Below are positions 33,901-45,900 of a DNA stretch of 64,000 bases, in pieces (position 1 is the first letter of the stretch; each line of letters starts with the position of its first letter). The stretch is from Pelodera strongyloides (taxonomy: Eukaryota > Nematoda > Chromadorea > Rhabditida > Rhabditidae), in the NCBI GenBank assembly GCA_036852015.1, contig JAANDG010000432.1, forward strand, positions 1 through 64,000. Direction: 5' to 3'. A program made the position numbers and the translations under genes. The notes beneath the pieces are model-generated. The model was not told the origin of the DNA and searched no databases. It saw only the letters and a list, made by a program, of their open reading frames with translations.

Positions 33901-36321
33901 AAGGCAATGTTTGACGCGGATCTGGATCTTGGTTGGTAATTAGTAAAGCGAAATACCGGCCCGTTTTTGAATTACGATTTGTGTATTTATGCGTGGGTCT
34001 AATTGGGGTCTATTTTTATGCTAAATTATGCTCAGTTGCATAAGAATGTGGTGTACTCGATGCGTTGCAAAAAACTGGCCGGTATTTCGCTTTAAATCCT
34101 CAGTGAAGTTTCCTGTTATGTGGATTTGTTCGCAGCTGATTCCAGCAGCCTAGCCAATTGCCAGATTTACGTGAAAGACGCAATGTGTAATACTTTTCTC
34201 TCGTTGACTCGCTACGTACGTGAAGTCTGTAAATGATATAGCGCATGACATTGTTTCATTTCACCATGTGAACAGTTTCGATCAGCTTCCCATTCAATCA
34301 TTATTGTAAATTTTATAATTCTCACGCTCACATTTTGGCGGATTTTCAATAGTGATGCATTTTCATTATGTCTTTTCAGCTGAAAAATCACTATCATATG
34401 CGTTTCGGAATTGTCCAGCTGATCACTCACACAATAAGAAACTAATTTTGGTCTATTTGATACCTGTGAAGGTAAGTATGACTTACTTTGCTAGTTCGGC
34501 GTGCGTAAACACATAATATCTGAAGTTTATCTAGAGAACGGCTACAACTTTATATAATGGTTTCCCGAGGAATATCCTTGTGGACACATTTTTTTATGTT
34601 TCCGGCCTTCCTGGTGTCTCAGTCGCTCGCTTACGTAATTCTTTACTGTTTTTCATTTAGATGTTCCTGGGTAAAATGCCGTCAAAAGATCTATTGCATA
34701 AATACAACTTGGACAGCTTTTTGGAGGTTTGTCCCTTTCTTAAAACTTTGAGTTTGTTGTTGCTGTTTTTATGTGGACAAGAGGGCATTTATGTTCTTTT
34801 GACCGTAGCGTTAAGAGCTTGGGCTTGCGGTTTGAAATGTGATACGGTATGCGCGGAAACTATTGATTATGAGTGCGTAGTTCGGTATTCAACTAGGATT
34901 TTAATCCATTATTTATTTCTGTGGTACGTGACTAGGGTTCATTGATTCGCACTTTTTTCATTTACCGATTGTTGCTATGTTCCAGTACTGTTTTATCAAG
35001 TCGTAGGCTAATAGTTGAGTAGTAGTCTGCGCGCTTTTACTTACCTCCTTAAATAATAATACTTTATAAGGCAAATGGGTTTGAAACGAATTCTTTGTAA
35101 AAACTGCATTCCACTATGCCGTTTTATGCAATTTTTTTCTGGGCCAGACTGATTGTGAGCCGGGAAGCACATATTGCGTATAATACATGGTAATGAATAG
35201 AACCATATTGTCCACTATAAGTTTCACAAGCCACGTTCAACAACCTTTACATTTAATAATATTCCTGGTTGTACTTTTCTCAAACCACGTACAACACCAC
35301 TTTATTATTATTCCAGGTCGTCGCTGCTGTGAAAGAAGGTAATGTGAGTCGACTTGTATCGGCTCTCAAGGAAAATGACGAGTTTTTCATCAGGTGTGGA
35401 ATATACCTGATGCTGGAGAAGCTGAGGGCTATCACATATCGGACCCTGTTTAAAAGAGTGTTAGTTTCTTTCCCCTCTCCCTTCTTATTATTGATTATAT
35501 TATTTGTACTATGTGGCTGAGTCGTAATATGTTTTACCTACATATAATGATTCTTTTTATTATATGGGTGTATTGAGTTCTACCTTCACTACCAGGAATT
35601 TTGTGATTTTGGGCTTCGATGGTAGTGCGGGCAATTCTCTTTCTCCGCGAATGAACGCACTCTTTGTAAAAGCCATAAAAATTTGTTATGGAACATTGTG
35701 TTTCAAACATAGAAACGGAACAAAGTTCAGTTCTCTGCAGGCCCCGATGCTCTAACCTTACCGTTTTTCCTTATGAAAGTTAGATTTCTTCCAGCGCTTC
35801 AATCCTGGGAGTGAGTCAGATCCCGCTGAATGCCTTTTCGTGTGCCCTTCGATTCCAGGGCGTCACAGACGTCGAAGATGATGAAGTGGCCTGTATTGTG
35901 GCGAATTTGATCGCTGAGGTGCGTTTACTGTACTTCTGTACTTGTTCTTCGATTTTCGATGTGGGCGTGGGTTGGTGTCGCGCTTCCCCACTCCACGTGT
36001 GAATTGAACTTAAAGCGAAATGCTAGCCTCTTTGGAAAATTTGCATATGATAAGCAAATCCTATGTAACCTATGCTAATTTTGTACGATTGCCGTGGACG
36101 ATCGTACAAAATTAGCATAGGATACATAGGATTTGTTTATCATATGGAAATTTTCCAAAGGGGCTATCATTTCGCCTTAACTTCTGAAAGCCGATGCCCA
36201 TACTTGTCGGAGGTCTCGTTCCGTAGTCTGTGCATGTCGACAGCACTTTTGTAGTGTAGTATAGTGTTCTCACCCCCCTCGTTTCTCTGTCTCTCTCTCT
36301 CTCTCCGTCTCTCTCCGTCTC

Positions 36322-36352
<31 letters not shown>

Positions 36353-36530
36353 CTCTCGGATCTACAGTACAGTTTACAGTAACTTTCCTAAGATACCAAT
36401 CCAAGCGTATGTGTATGCTTAACTGTATTCGTTTCAGAAAAAGATGAAAGGCTACATCTCACATGGTCATCAAATCGTCGTGCTCAGCAAGCAGATGCCA
36501 TTCCCGCCATTGCATACTGTAGCTGTTTGA
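30938..36530 (+). CDS. PCID2: PCI-domain protein, PCID2/Thp1 family
   Basis: PCID2/Thp1 is a subunit of the nuclear TREX-2 complex, linking transcription to mRNA export. Thirteen exons: 30938-31002, 31129-31219, 31605-31685, 31989-32045, 32450-32557, 32867-32973, 33283-33358, 33787-33931, 34380-34471, 34661-34726, 35317-35459, 35795-35918, 36438-36530. The coding length is 1248 bases, or 415 residues, close to the family's roughly 400. All introns are GT-AG and in phase. Family segments include [70 protein letters not shown] and the PCI winged-helix end [20 protein letters not shown]. Exon 6 adds an acidic stretch (DDDVENEDD). A TTTTTCAG acceptor 11 bases before the ATG suggests trans-splicing. 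Several introns carry foldback elements. Confidence 0.94.
31346..31536. repeat. Foldback element, family C, in PCID2 intron
   Basis: The left end TTAAAGCGTTATAACAGCCT and the right end AAAACCGGCCCGTTATATC are inverted. The interior shares GAGTATGCAAATAACAGCGC with the copies at 58563 and 58907. Confidence 0.7.
32991..33077. repeat. Short foldback element, family A, in PCID2 intron
   Basis: TTTAAAGC at the left, CGATGCGTT inside, and AAAAATCGGCAGGTATTTTG followed by CTTTAA at the right. It looks internally deleted. Confidence 0.55.
33944..34095. repeat. Foldback element, family A, in PCID2 intron
   Basis: TAAAGCGAAATACCGGCCCG at the left and AAAACTGGCCGGTATTTCGC followed by TTTAAA at the right. 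The left end starts 13 bases after the exon 8 donor. Confidence 0.8.
36010..36180. repeat. Foldback element, family B, in PCID2 intron
   Basis: Near-perfect palindrome with arms of about 75 bases: AAAGCGAAATGCTAGCCTC at the left, GATTGCCGTGGACGATCG at the centre, ATCATTTCGCCTTAA at the right. The same family occurs at 13211 and 60134. Confidence 0.85.
36283..36358. repeat. TC microsatellite in last PCID2 intron
   Basis: Interrupted TC run with CCGTC units. Confidence 0.9.
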
Positions 36531-37817
36531 GGACTACTGTAGTTTTCTTTTTCAGTGTACTGTAGATATTTGTATAATTAGAATTATCAATATAAGTACC
36601 ACTTTGACACTTATGAGCAAACGTTTTGCTAACATGGTAGATGAGTCCTGTTATTTTGTGATATTTATTGTTGTTGTTTTTCCACTAAATGTTGTTGTCC
36701 GGTTACCACGCTTATTTGGTTCTGTAGGGAGTGTGGCTCATTTGTGAGTGCTTACTGTACCTGCGTTTATTCGGATTCTGCTCTGTATTGGCACAGATGC
36801 GCACGTCGCCCTCGCGGCGCTGCAGCGAAGTTATGTATTGCTGGACCGTATTGTTTGTTATATTATCTCGGGTAGAAGCTTGAACTCATTTTTGTTTTTG
36901 TGTGCGGGGTACGGTAAATAAACTTTTTTTTGTCCTTTCATTGTTTTCTTCAAGTGTACAATGTTATTTTGCAAGTTGATGGCGTAAACATGAAGGGTAG
37001 TTTTTGCAACTTACAGTAGGCTAGATGTATGGTCACATGGTCACACAGAAGGTGTAATATTCACTGTGTAATGATGTCTACCGTACATTGTTGCTGAATT
37101 GTCATAAGTAATTATGTAAGGTGCAAGTTTTGCACCAGCTTAACGGACTAGATTGTAAGCCCGGTGAAATGAGTAGCGCGTGCATATAATACATTGCTGA
37201 AACCACAAAAAAAAAGAGTGCGCCGGTGCTGTGGTTCGCGAACCGTGCGCAGGTGCAGTGGCGCACTTGAAATGCAGATCTTTGTTGCTATTATTGTGGC
37301 ACAGAATTTGTAGTGAATTACCGTAGTATGCAGTGTTTTTTCGGTATTTGCTCTGTAACACAGAACACAGCTGATTTCTTAATTGGTTATTGTTGTGTAG
37401 TTTGTTGTCTGAGCAAAGTACATGTGTCAAGAAAAGAAATGAGTCCTTATTTGATATGGTGATATTGATAAAGAAAGGGTGATACTACACTACACGTGGG
37501 CAGAACGCAGGAGGGTGGGGAAACCCGAGTCAACAACTGATAACCTATACATTTATTGGGAATTCACACGTGTTGTGGCCGTATTCATATTCTGGCTTAA
37601 ATGTTTTCTTATTATATTATGTATTGGTTGCTTGTATTTTTATTTATCTATGAACCCACCGTCCTGTCGGGAGATAATGTTCTTTTAAAGATTTTTACAC
37701 ACATGCATAGCTCGATTTAATTAATTTAAATCTTGTTCGTGTATTTTTTGGCGCGTAGACGTGAATGAATGTTATTGTATGTTGTATATACAATGTTAAT
37801 TTCTTTTTCCAGTGACC
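36531..37817. other. Intergenic between PCID2 and PHYH
   Basis: 1.29 kb, AT-rich. It holds an AATAAA at 36917-36922 that could end PCID2, and a TTTTTCCAG acceptor just before the PHYH start. No gene seen. Confidence 0.55.
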
Positions 37818-40800
37818 ATGGTTCTATGTGAGGGAGTGATTGACTGGAATAAGGACGGATATGTCCTCTCCGCGGCACAGAAGAAACAATACGAAGAGAA
37901 TGGATTTATTGTCATCAAGAATGTTGTCCCAAAGTATGAACTCGAAAGATACACGCAGAGGTTTAAGGTATGTATATTTGATAGTTACTGGATTTATTGG
38001 CTTTGTCTAGGACATGGAACTTGGCTGTGAAACGTATACAGGACAAGTATTTCCTGGTGCCTGCTGTGCCGGAGCGCACAAGATGGAACACATACGATGC
38101 ATGAAAATGCAGGTGTTCTGTATACACTTCTCCAACCACGTCTCATGTCCCTTTAAAAGCAGCAGACCTCTTTCAGGAAATCTGCGAAATGGGCAGAGAC
38201 GTGCCTTTAACAATGACCGTCATGAGAGACTTGAAGAACAAACGAAGCGAGTTAGTTTTTAGGCAAATTTCTGATTTATTGGTTACGGTACACTGGGGAA
38301 ACTTGGCGACATCGCCGCGCCAAAAATGAGGGTCCGCCACAGCAGGGTGGCGCACTGCGCCTAGAGCGCGCGGTAGGCGCGCCACAGGTCCGCGAAAGGA
38401 TATTCAACGCAGTTGGGCGAAGCTGCGGCGAACTTTTCGTAGATTCCGCGGCAAGTCCGCCGTAGGTGCGCTCCAGATGCGCCGTGAGACCGCCGTAGGT
38501 GCGCCATTTACCATTCGCGCACTCCGGCGCACCCGCCGCGCACCTTAGGCGGAGTGCGCCGCCCCGCTGTGGCGGACCCTCATTTTTTGCGCGGCGATGT
38601 CACCAAGTTTCACGTTGTAACGTAAGTTAAAGCGAGATACCGGCCGGTTTTTGAAACACATCGAGTACTGCTTGAAGGGCGTGTGTTATTTTTTCTCCAC
38701 TTAAATGTTTATTATTAAGGTTCGTCGAAGGTGAGGCGGCCATTATGAAGCTGCAGGACTTTGGAGACGATCATGTGCTCTTTGATTTCTGCAAGTATCC
38801 CGCTGTAAGTATCTTGAATAGTTGTATTTACACAAACCGATTGGTGGCGCGCGAGCTGCGCGATATCCGTTTTTGCGCTCGGTTTTACGCCGTTTGCACG
38901 CAGCTCTCCCCAGCGTGCTACGAGCGTAATTATTGCAAACGTCTAATAGAAATGCCAGTATGTTTTCTTGGATGAATCAAGGCTCACGACTGTTCATAGG
39001 CTTTATCGTATGTTACAATGCATGGACGGTAATTTAAAGCGAAATACCGGCCGATTTTTGAAACGCATCGTGGACATCTGAATGCTTACGACGTAATTAT
39101 GCTAATTTTCTCGAATTTAGCTCGATTTTTTATTCTAATTTATGTTCATTTGCATAAGCTGCATAAGGACTTTGGTGTACCCAATGCGTTTCAAAAACCG
39201 GCTGCTATTTCACTTTAATTCAGATCGTCGACACGGTGAAAGATCTGATCGGAACTTCGTCTTCTAATCTTCTGGCTATGCACACTATGCTAATCAACAA
39301 GCCTCCAGACAGCGGTTGGTTATTTTTCCTTATAAGGGGGACGTGATTTTTGCGTCTTCTTGGAGCGGTCCTAGGAGAATTTTATTAAAAACCTGCTTGG
39401 TTTCAGTCTAATCTCAAAACATTTGAAATGACCCCATGCAATCACTATCACCTATGACCCTCCATATGCAATGACCCTATGCAATCTCAAGTTGCTGTTG
39501 GAGGGACAATTACACTAACTACTGCACTTCTCTAAAACACATAAAACTTTGTAGGTTCCCTGACCTCTCGTCACCCAATGCATCAGGATCTACAGTATTT
39601 CCCGTTCCGTCCGGCCGATTTCATTTGTTGCGCTTGGACAGCGATGGAAAAGGTTAATTGTTGGATTTTCCTTAGCGAATTAGCTTTGCCCACACCGCAG
39701 CTCACGCAACGCTTTTCGTTGGTTCGAATCCTCTCCGTTGTATGCATTTTTCGATTGAGCATTCTAGCAACCCGGTAGGAACTTGGTTGCGGAGCAAATG
39801 TTGCAAACATAAACGCTATAAATTCTCCTAAGTGAAACAAGTCATTGGATTGGCTTGAACACTGTGATCAGGTCTGGAAAAATGAAAAAAGTGCGCGCAT
39901 TTTAAATGTAAACAATTTATTCTTGTTTATTATCATACTTTCAGATAACCCGTGCCAATGGATGTCTTGTTGTTGTTCCTGGAAGTCACAAGGGAGAACT
40001 TCTGCCACACGGTTATCCCGATTGGGAGGTACTGGCTAAATAGCATTTCTAATAGAATAGGTAGAATCTTCGAGCTGTGTCCAAAACAAATTGGACAGAT
40101 GTAAACCAAATCTTTATGTCAACTTTCACCTTTTGGCATCATCAGACCAAGGAATAAATACTGTAATGCTTCTAAATTTCACCCAAGTTTGGCAAGAACA
40201 CAGAGCTTTTCTGGCTCCCCAAAGCGGCCGTGGCTGAAAAAAAATGAATTACCGTACTGTATGACAAGGAGCAACTCTTAGCGAATGATTTTGGCATTTA
40301 TAGTAGTCATGGACGTCATGGTTGTATCTTCCTATATTTTTCTCAGGGCGGTGTGAACCCGATCTACCACGGTATCCAGAACTACGATCCCTCAATGCCG
40401 CGTCTTCATGTTGAGATGGACGCCGGAGATACCGTATTCTTCCATCCACTGCTTATCCACGGATCAGGAGCCAATCGGACTAATGGTTGGTTATTTTTTG
40501 TGAGTTATTCTGATGACCGTTTGACCATCTGCACGGACACTTGGAGCCGTCCCGATTGAGAGAATTTCTCTCTAAATCTCGCTGATTCGTGTGATCCATC
40601 TCGCTCTATCTTCTCCCACTGGGAGACTGGGAGCGTAATCCCAGTGTTCGTAAACCCGGCCATTGGTGTTTCGCTACAGACCCTTGGAGGCCGGCCACAA
40701 AAGGTGCACCCAGCAGTACCCTGCCAGCAAGTTTTTTAGTACAGGGTATACTTTTTCTGACTAACGCTTTTATTGATTGGAGAGTAAACTCATATTATGT

Positions 40801-42059
40801 TAAGGATTCCGAAAGGCAATCTCTTGTCACTACGCAAACGACGATCTGTGCAGATACGTCGATATCAAGGGATCTAACCAGGAGGTAGGACAACGTTTAG
40901 CTATTTATTTAAAGGGACAGGCCCATCAAAATAAACCTATGCTGACGATACGTTCATAATGACTATCAAACATTTTTATTACAAAATATACAAACTAAAT
41001 TTCACCTTTATTCGCCCTGGAAAACTTTTTTCCGATGCGCTCAACGTATATGTATACCATAAAACTGCAGATTTCAAAGCTATATATGCAAATTTTAACC
41101 GCATTATAATTTCACGATAAATTTGCATAGACAACAAGGATATTTGCGGTTTTACGGTATACATATACGTTGAGCGCATCGGAAAAAGTTTTCCAGGGCG
41201 AATAAATGTGAAATTTAGTTTGTAAATATTGTAATAAAAATGCTTGATAGTTATTATGAACGTATCGTAAATATAGGTTTACTTTGATGGGCCTGTCCGT
41301 ACCGAAATACCGGCCGATTTTTGAAACGCATGTCAAGTACTTACATTCCTATGCATTTATGCAAATAAGAAATCAGGTGTACCCAATGCGTTTCAAAAAC
41401 CGGCCGCTATTTCGCTTTAAGATTAATGTCCTTGTTCCCTCTTAGAGCTAATGCCCGCAACCCAAGCCCCAAGCTGTATAATGATCTTGATCCGGCACAC
41501 AGTGGCGGCGGCGGTGGCTTAGTGGTTAACGCGCAGGACCAGTAATCCGAAGACGTGAGTTCGGTTCCTGATCGTTAAATATGCTTTTAGGTGACTTCCA
41601 AGGAAATCATTGAGATTGCGCGCCGCAGACTGAAGAAATATGGGATGGAGGATGCAGATAAAGTGGAAATCGACTTTGCGGTGAGTTATCTATAATTTAC
41701 TTGTAAAAATAAAGTCATTGTGTCCGGGTGGCAACGGTATTGACTAACATGCGCGCAACCCTAGTTCGGATCTAGCCTGTGACAACATGCTTTGCGCAGT
41801 TACGGATAAATAACTCTTTTACCCCACAAGAGCGTGCTCCTTTATTCAAGGGATGGTTCAATACATTGTTCAAAGCTTAGCAGAGGTCTAGAACATTGGG
41901 TGACGAGTTTCAGATGACAAATTTCTCGACGTCTTCGGGCTAGAGAAAGGAGGGATCGACCATGATTCCCTCTCCGGGTGGCAAACGTAAATTCAAATAT
42001 TTCAGGATATTTGGAGAGCTCGTGCACGTGCTGTGAACGGAACGCGCCACAATCTATAA
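37818..42059 (+). CDS. PHYH: Phytanoyl-CoA 2-hydroxylase
   Basis: Fe(II)/2-oxoglutarate dioxygenase that 2-hydroxylates 3-methyl-branched fatty acyl-CoAs, the first step of peroxisomal alpha-oxidation. Ten exons: 37818-37967, 38177-38250, 38720-38804, 39224-39314, 39555-39652, 39945-40028, 40347-40485, 40805-40884, 41591-41680, 42006-42059. The coding length is 945 bases, or 314 residues, near the usual size. Landmarks: [14 protein letters not shown] near the start, [14 protein letters not shown], the iron-binding HQD in [15 protein letters not shown], the second iron-binding His in [14 protein letters not shown], and the 2-oxoglutarate-binding Arg in [11 protein letters not shown]. An acceptor (TTTTTCCAG) lies five bases before the ATG. 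The C-terminus RHNL is not a standard peroxisomal signal and no N-terminal PTS2 is visible. AATAAA follows at 42125-42130. Confidence 0.95.
38299..38610. repeat. GC-rich foldback element in PHYH intron
   Basis: The left arm GACATCGCCGCGCCAAAAAT, GAGGGTCCGCCACAGC is mirrored by GCTGTGGCGGACCCTC, ATTTTTTGCGCGGCGATGTC. Arms of about 55 bases flank an interior full of GTGCGCC and CCGCCGTAGG motifs. It is far more GC-rich than its surroundings. Confidence 0.85.
38627..38680. repeat. Truncated foldback element, family A
   Basis: Left end only: TTAAAGCGAGATACCGGCCG, then GTTTTTGAAACACATCGAG. No right end is visible before the next exon. Confidence 0.65.
39033..39218. repeat. Foldback element, family A, in PHYH intron
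   Basis: TTTAAAGCGAAATACCGGCC at the left and AAACCGGCTGCTATTTCAC followed by TTTAA at the right. The right end lies only five bases before the exon 4 sequence and appears to contribute to the acceptor region. Confidence 0.8.
40914..41298. repeat. Long palindromic MITE, family F, in PHYH intron
   Basis: The ends GGACAGGCCCATCAAAATAA and TTTACTTTGATGGGCCTGTCC are inverted. The arms extend about 180 bases (GCGCTCAACGTATATGTATA against TATACATATACGTTGAGCGC), leaving a short centre. The whole unit could fold into one hairpin. Confidence 0.85.
41302..41420. repeat. Foldback element, family A
   Basis: CGAAATACCGGCCGATTTTT at the left and AAAAACCGGCCGCTATTTCG followed by CTTTAA at the right. It directly abuts the family F element, so the two may be nested. 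Confidence 0.75.
41512..41574 (+). other. tRNA-like (SINE-type) sequence in PHYH intron
   Basis: A-box-like TGGCTTAGTGGTTAACGC and B-box-like GTGAGTTCGGTTCC are spaced roughly as in a tRNA, but there is no proper acceptor stem. It ends 16 bases before exon 9. Probably a tRNA-derived fragment; chance cannot be excluded. Confidence 0.4.
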
Positions 42060-42987
42060 TGGTTTAATACAAGAAAAATATATATATATTATTTACCGCT
42101 TCGCTATCTATATATATATCTATCAATAAAGAATCGCTTGAGAGCCCAGCAACGCTACCTTCTTCGTCAGAAAGGTCAAAGGTCGATCGGTAGCTAAACA
42201 AAAGAAAAGAGGAACCACGCCATAGAAGAATTTACACCTGTTTATGTGCGTGGTGACATGTTTTATTACATATTGAATAACTCTGATACTTGTATTATAT
42301 TGACTACTAGCTTGTAGAGAGTTTTGCCATATTTGACGGTTTTATAATTGTTTCTCGAATTCTGCGAATTCGAACGATGTATATCATTAGAACGTTTACT
42401 TTTCCTTAGTATTAGCTTGTCACTTACATTACCCCTGTGATATAAAATAAATGGTTTTTACATACTGATAATTGTTTATTTATCTCTACATTGCACTGAA
42501 ATGTTAATAAAATAGTTAAAAAATGAAAGCTGGGAAAGGAATATAATTCACTTCTTCTTTGTTATGTCTTGTTGTGCATCGAAAGAAATTTTCATATTAT
42601 ATTTCCTGCTTACAACACGAAACTTCGGTGGGCGACCTACAAAAATGGGTGTGCCTACGCAGGGCGGCCCACCCATTTCGGGCGCAGTGTAGGCCGCGCA
42701 ACGGCCACGTTCCTCAGTGTACCATTAGCTGTTTTCAGTGTTTTGGTTAACTACACGTAGCTATATAGCATCGCTTACAAATATCTTCCCTATATCTTTT
42801 CTTCCAATCTAGTTGTGGAACGGAGATTTGATCGCGGTCAAAAACGTATTACTTTGAGCTACTTTACTATTTTAGCAAGCAATTTTTTCTATTTTACATC
42901 CGATGTTTTTATGCTAGTGTTGTTTGGATAATTACTGATTTTTGATACCACATTACATATTTTAGGCATAATTTTTGTAGTTTTTAC
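42060..42987. other. Intergenic between PHYH and fucosyltransferase
   Basis: 928 bases, AT-rich. Contains the PHYH AATAAA (42125-42130) and, just before the next start, TTTTTGTAG. No other feature seen. Confidence 0.6.
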
Positions 42988-45900
42988 ATGTATAATCGCC
43001 CCACAATGAACTGGCATTTACGGGATTCTTCGAAGAAAATACTAGTGGCAACTTTTATCCTTTTGTCAATCAATATTTATGTGCTAATTCGTAAAGAAGG
43101 TCGTTACCGCAATTGCCAATTGGACGGAAATGGGTAAGGGGGAATTTAGATTTCGCACAAGCAAAGAAGCAAAATATCCGGAGAATAGCAGTTATAGAAA
43201 GAACAATAATGATAAAGGTTCTATCATCTTTTACTCTGCCCTCGAAGGTTTTGATGCATTACTGCGAAAAGAAAACCGAGGCGACGAGTTCTGTACACGC
43301 ATATATTGTTCCCCAATTCTGCGCCAGTTTCACGCCGCGCACCACAACTTTCCCCGTCGTGCGATGGGTTTCCTAGTTCCTACAACGAACCAGTAAACTA
43401 GTTGAACGGAGCGGCTGAAAGAGAAGAAGTTAGATTCCAGATGTGACGCCTTCGACGTTCCTGAAGCGGAAATTCTGAAACCAGCGTTGACAATTCTATT
43501 TTGGACGCCTGTTTGGGGTGTATTACAAAAGGATCGCAAACTAACGGAATGTCTTGGGATAAAGGTAGTTACGTTCCTAGCCTAGCTCCCTTTTTCTCGT
43601 AATACCTCTCTTTCTCCCTCTCTTCAATCCTCACAACTTTTCTCCCTACATAATAATAATAATATATAATAATAATTTATTACGCACACATACACATACA
43701 ATTCATTAGAAAAATATATGCAACGTACAGTTTTGTCGAGTAAAGCAACAGTAGCACAAACACAAATATGAAGAAAGCGAAAAAATAAATAAAGGGACAC
43801 ATTATACAGAAATCTATGAAGTGCGGAGTTTCCTCAATCATAATGGAAGTTCTATGTACAACTCGCGTAATCCTATTCTGATCTCTCCGAATTGTTGTTA
43901 TATTCTGGCCACAATTTTCGAGAAATGCTTATTACTCTTTCTACCTGCCCAATATCCCTAGTAAAATTCATAAGAGTATCCTAACTCCAGTACAATAGCC
44001 TAGCTTCAACAGGATTCCAAAGAAACGCTAATCACTGATTTTCATACTCTTAAAGCCATGGCCGTCGCACTGACGAGACCCCCACCATGGTAAAATTCCT
44101 CGTATGCGGCTGGGGTCGAAACGGGGTCCCATATTTCTAATATGGGCCTTATTACTTCTCTTTTTATTATTATTGCACTAGTATATATGTATTATAGTTT
44201 TACTTTTATTTCAAGGGGTTGTGCTTTCAGAGGCAGTGCGTGATCACCTCTCGAAAATCGTCGGCCTCAATAGCAGACGCCATAGTATTCCACGCTGCGG
44301 ATAGTCAAAATATCGAATGGAATTCGGTGGAAAGAAATCAAAGGCAGAGGTTAGAAGACAAGTGCTAGACTGCTATTGAAACCCAAAAGTTCGCTCTGAA
44401 TACAACGTCTTTGATGGTCGCTTGAGTAATTCATAGACATTGCTGATCCTTAGGCTACCAAATTGTAGAACACCAAATGCTTTCAGATTCGTCTTCGCGT
44501 CCATGGAACCACCTTCTGTAGTCAAAATGAGACAACTTGGCATTCCAAATAAGACGACCTTTTTTATTGTGCAAATTGAAGGGTTATGTTGGGGAAGAAC
44601 CGCTCCATCCAGTTCTTTATACTAAACGATCCAAATTTTGCACGCAAATATCACCTGCTTAAGTGTCACACATATTCTACTGTAGATCTTCGGGACATCT
44701 TAATTTTCCCTCAATTTACTCCAGATAAACTGATTTTCCAGATTACTACTTCAATTGGACAATGACGTATTTGCAGAACTCCGAAGCTAATTTCTCCTAC
44801 GCACTGGGCGAATGGGTTCAAAAACAGGCAAGTACTGCAACTAATAAATAATCGCTAAGCTCTCATACGTATAGAAAAACACACATAAAACGAGGAACCT
44901 ATGGTGTACAGTTGTATTTCTAAAGCCAAACCTTACCCTAATTGTAAGCTAAACCAACACCTACGCCTAATAGTAAGATATATGCTTCACTTGTTTTTCT
45001 TTCTCTAAAGGTGAAAGTCTGAGGCTAAAAGAAGCAGGTCGTCAAAGAAAATACAACGATGGAGCATCCGATTATAAACTGTTTAGCATTTCCGACTCGA
45101 TAGTCGTCTTCACGAAGTACTCTACGAGTCACAAGCGGCAAATTTTGAATTCCCTCGAACGGAGAACAGCGTTTTCGCGGCGATTTCAAATTGCGAAACG
45201 GAATCGAAACGTGAAAACTTTGTAGAAGAACTGGCCAGGTAAACCTGCTAGATGCTCAGGCTCGGCAAAAGGCGTACATTTTATTTAACTAACTTCTTAT
45301 TGTTCATTTTGTGGTCGACGTGCTTTGTAAGTAACATTCAGAGTAGCGCCTTGTTCTTCCATCGGTTTGGGGTTTCAATACTAACAATTTTTGTCACTTT
45401 CATGCACCAATATACCATTATTATTATTATGCACGCCAATTGGTATTTTTTTATTAAATAACTCCACAGTTTTCAATAAATAATTGTAAATAGAGCCGTT
45501 ATGAATAAGTATAAAAAATATCCTTATTCAGACACTATCCTATAACGCTTGTGGGCAAGTGTGGACCCACCTCAGAATTCAGTGAGAAATGCCCACGGTC
45601 AGCCTACACAGAGGATTGCACGAGGTTAGGTTACGTTTTACTTTTGTTGAGGCTTTATTAGAGATATGCACTTTTTCCTGCCCCTATATAGCCTGTACAC
45701 CCACGCTACACCACAGACAATAACACATCATATTTATTGCTGATACACATATTATCTATTACCTCTCCATGATTATCACTAACTAAACTTCTTTCAGAAC
45801 AGAAACTTCAAAGCACGCCTTTTTCCTGGCCCTCGAAAACTCAATTTGCAATGATTATGTGACGGAAAAGTACTGGCATCGCATATACGTGAATAGCATT

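Noticed and set aside
43130..43396. 88-codon open frame starting MGKGEFRFR within the fucosyltransferase gene
   Set aside because: Joining 43133 directly to 43441 gives the correct phase and family sequence (CDAFDV...ILFWTPVWG). The open frame falls in that intron and has no family similarity.
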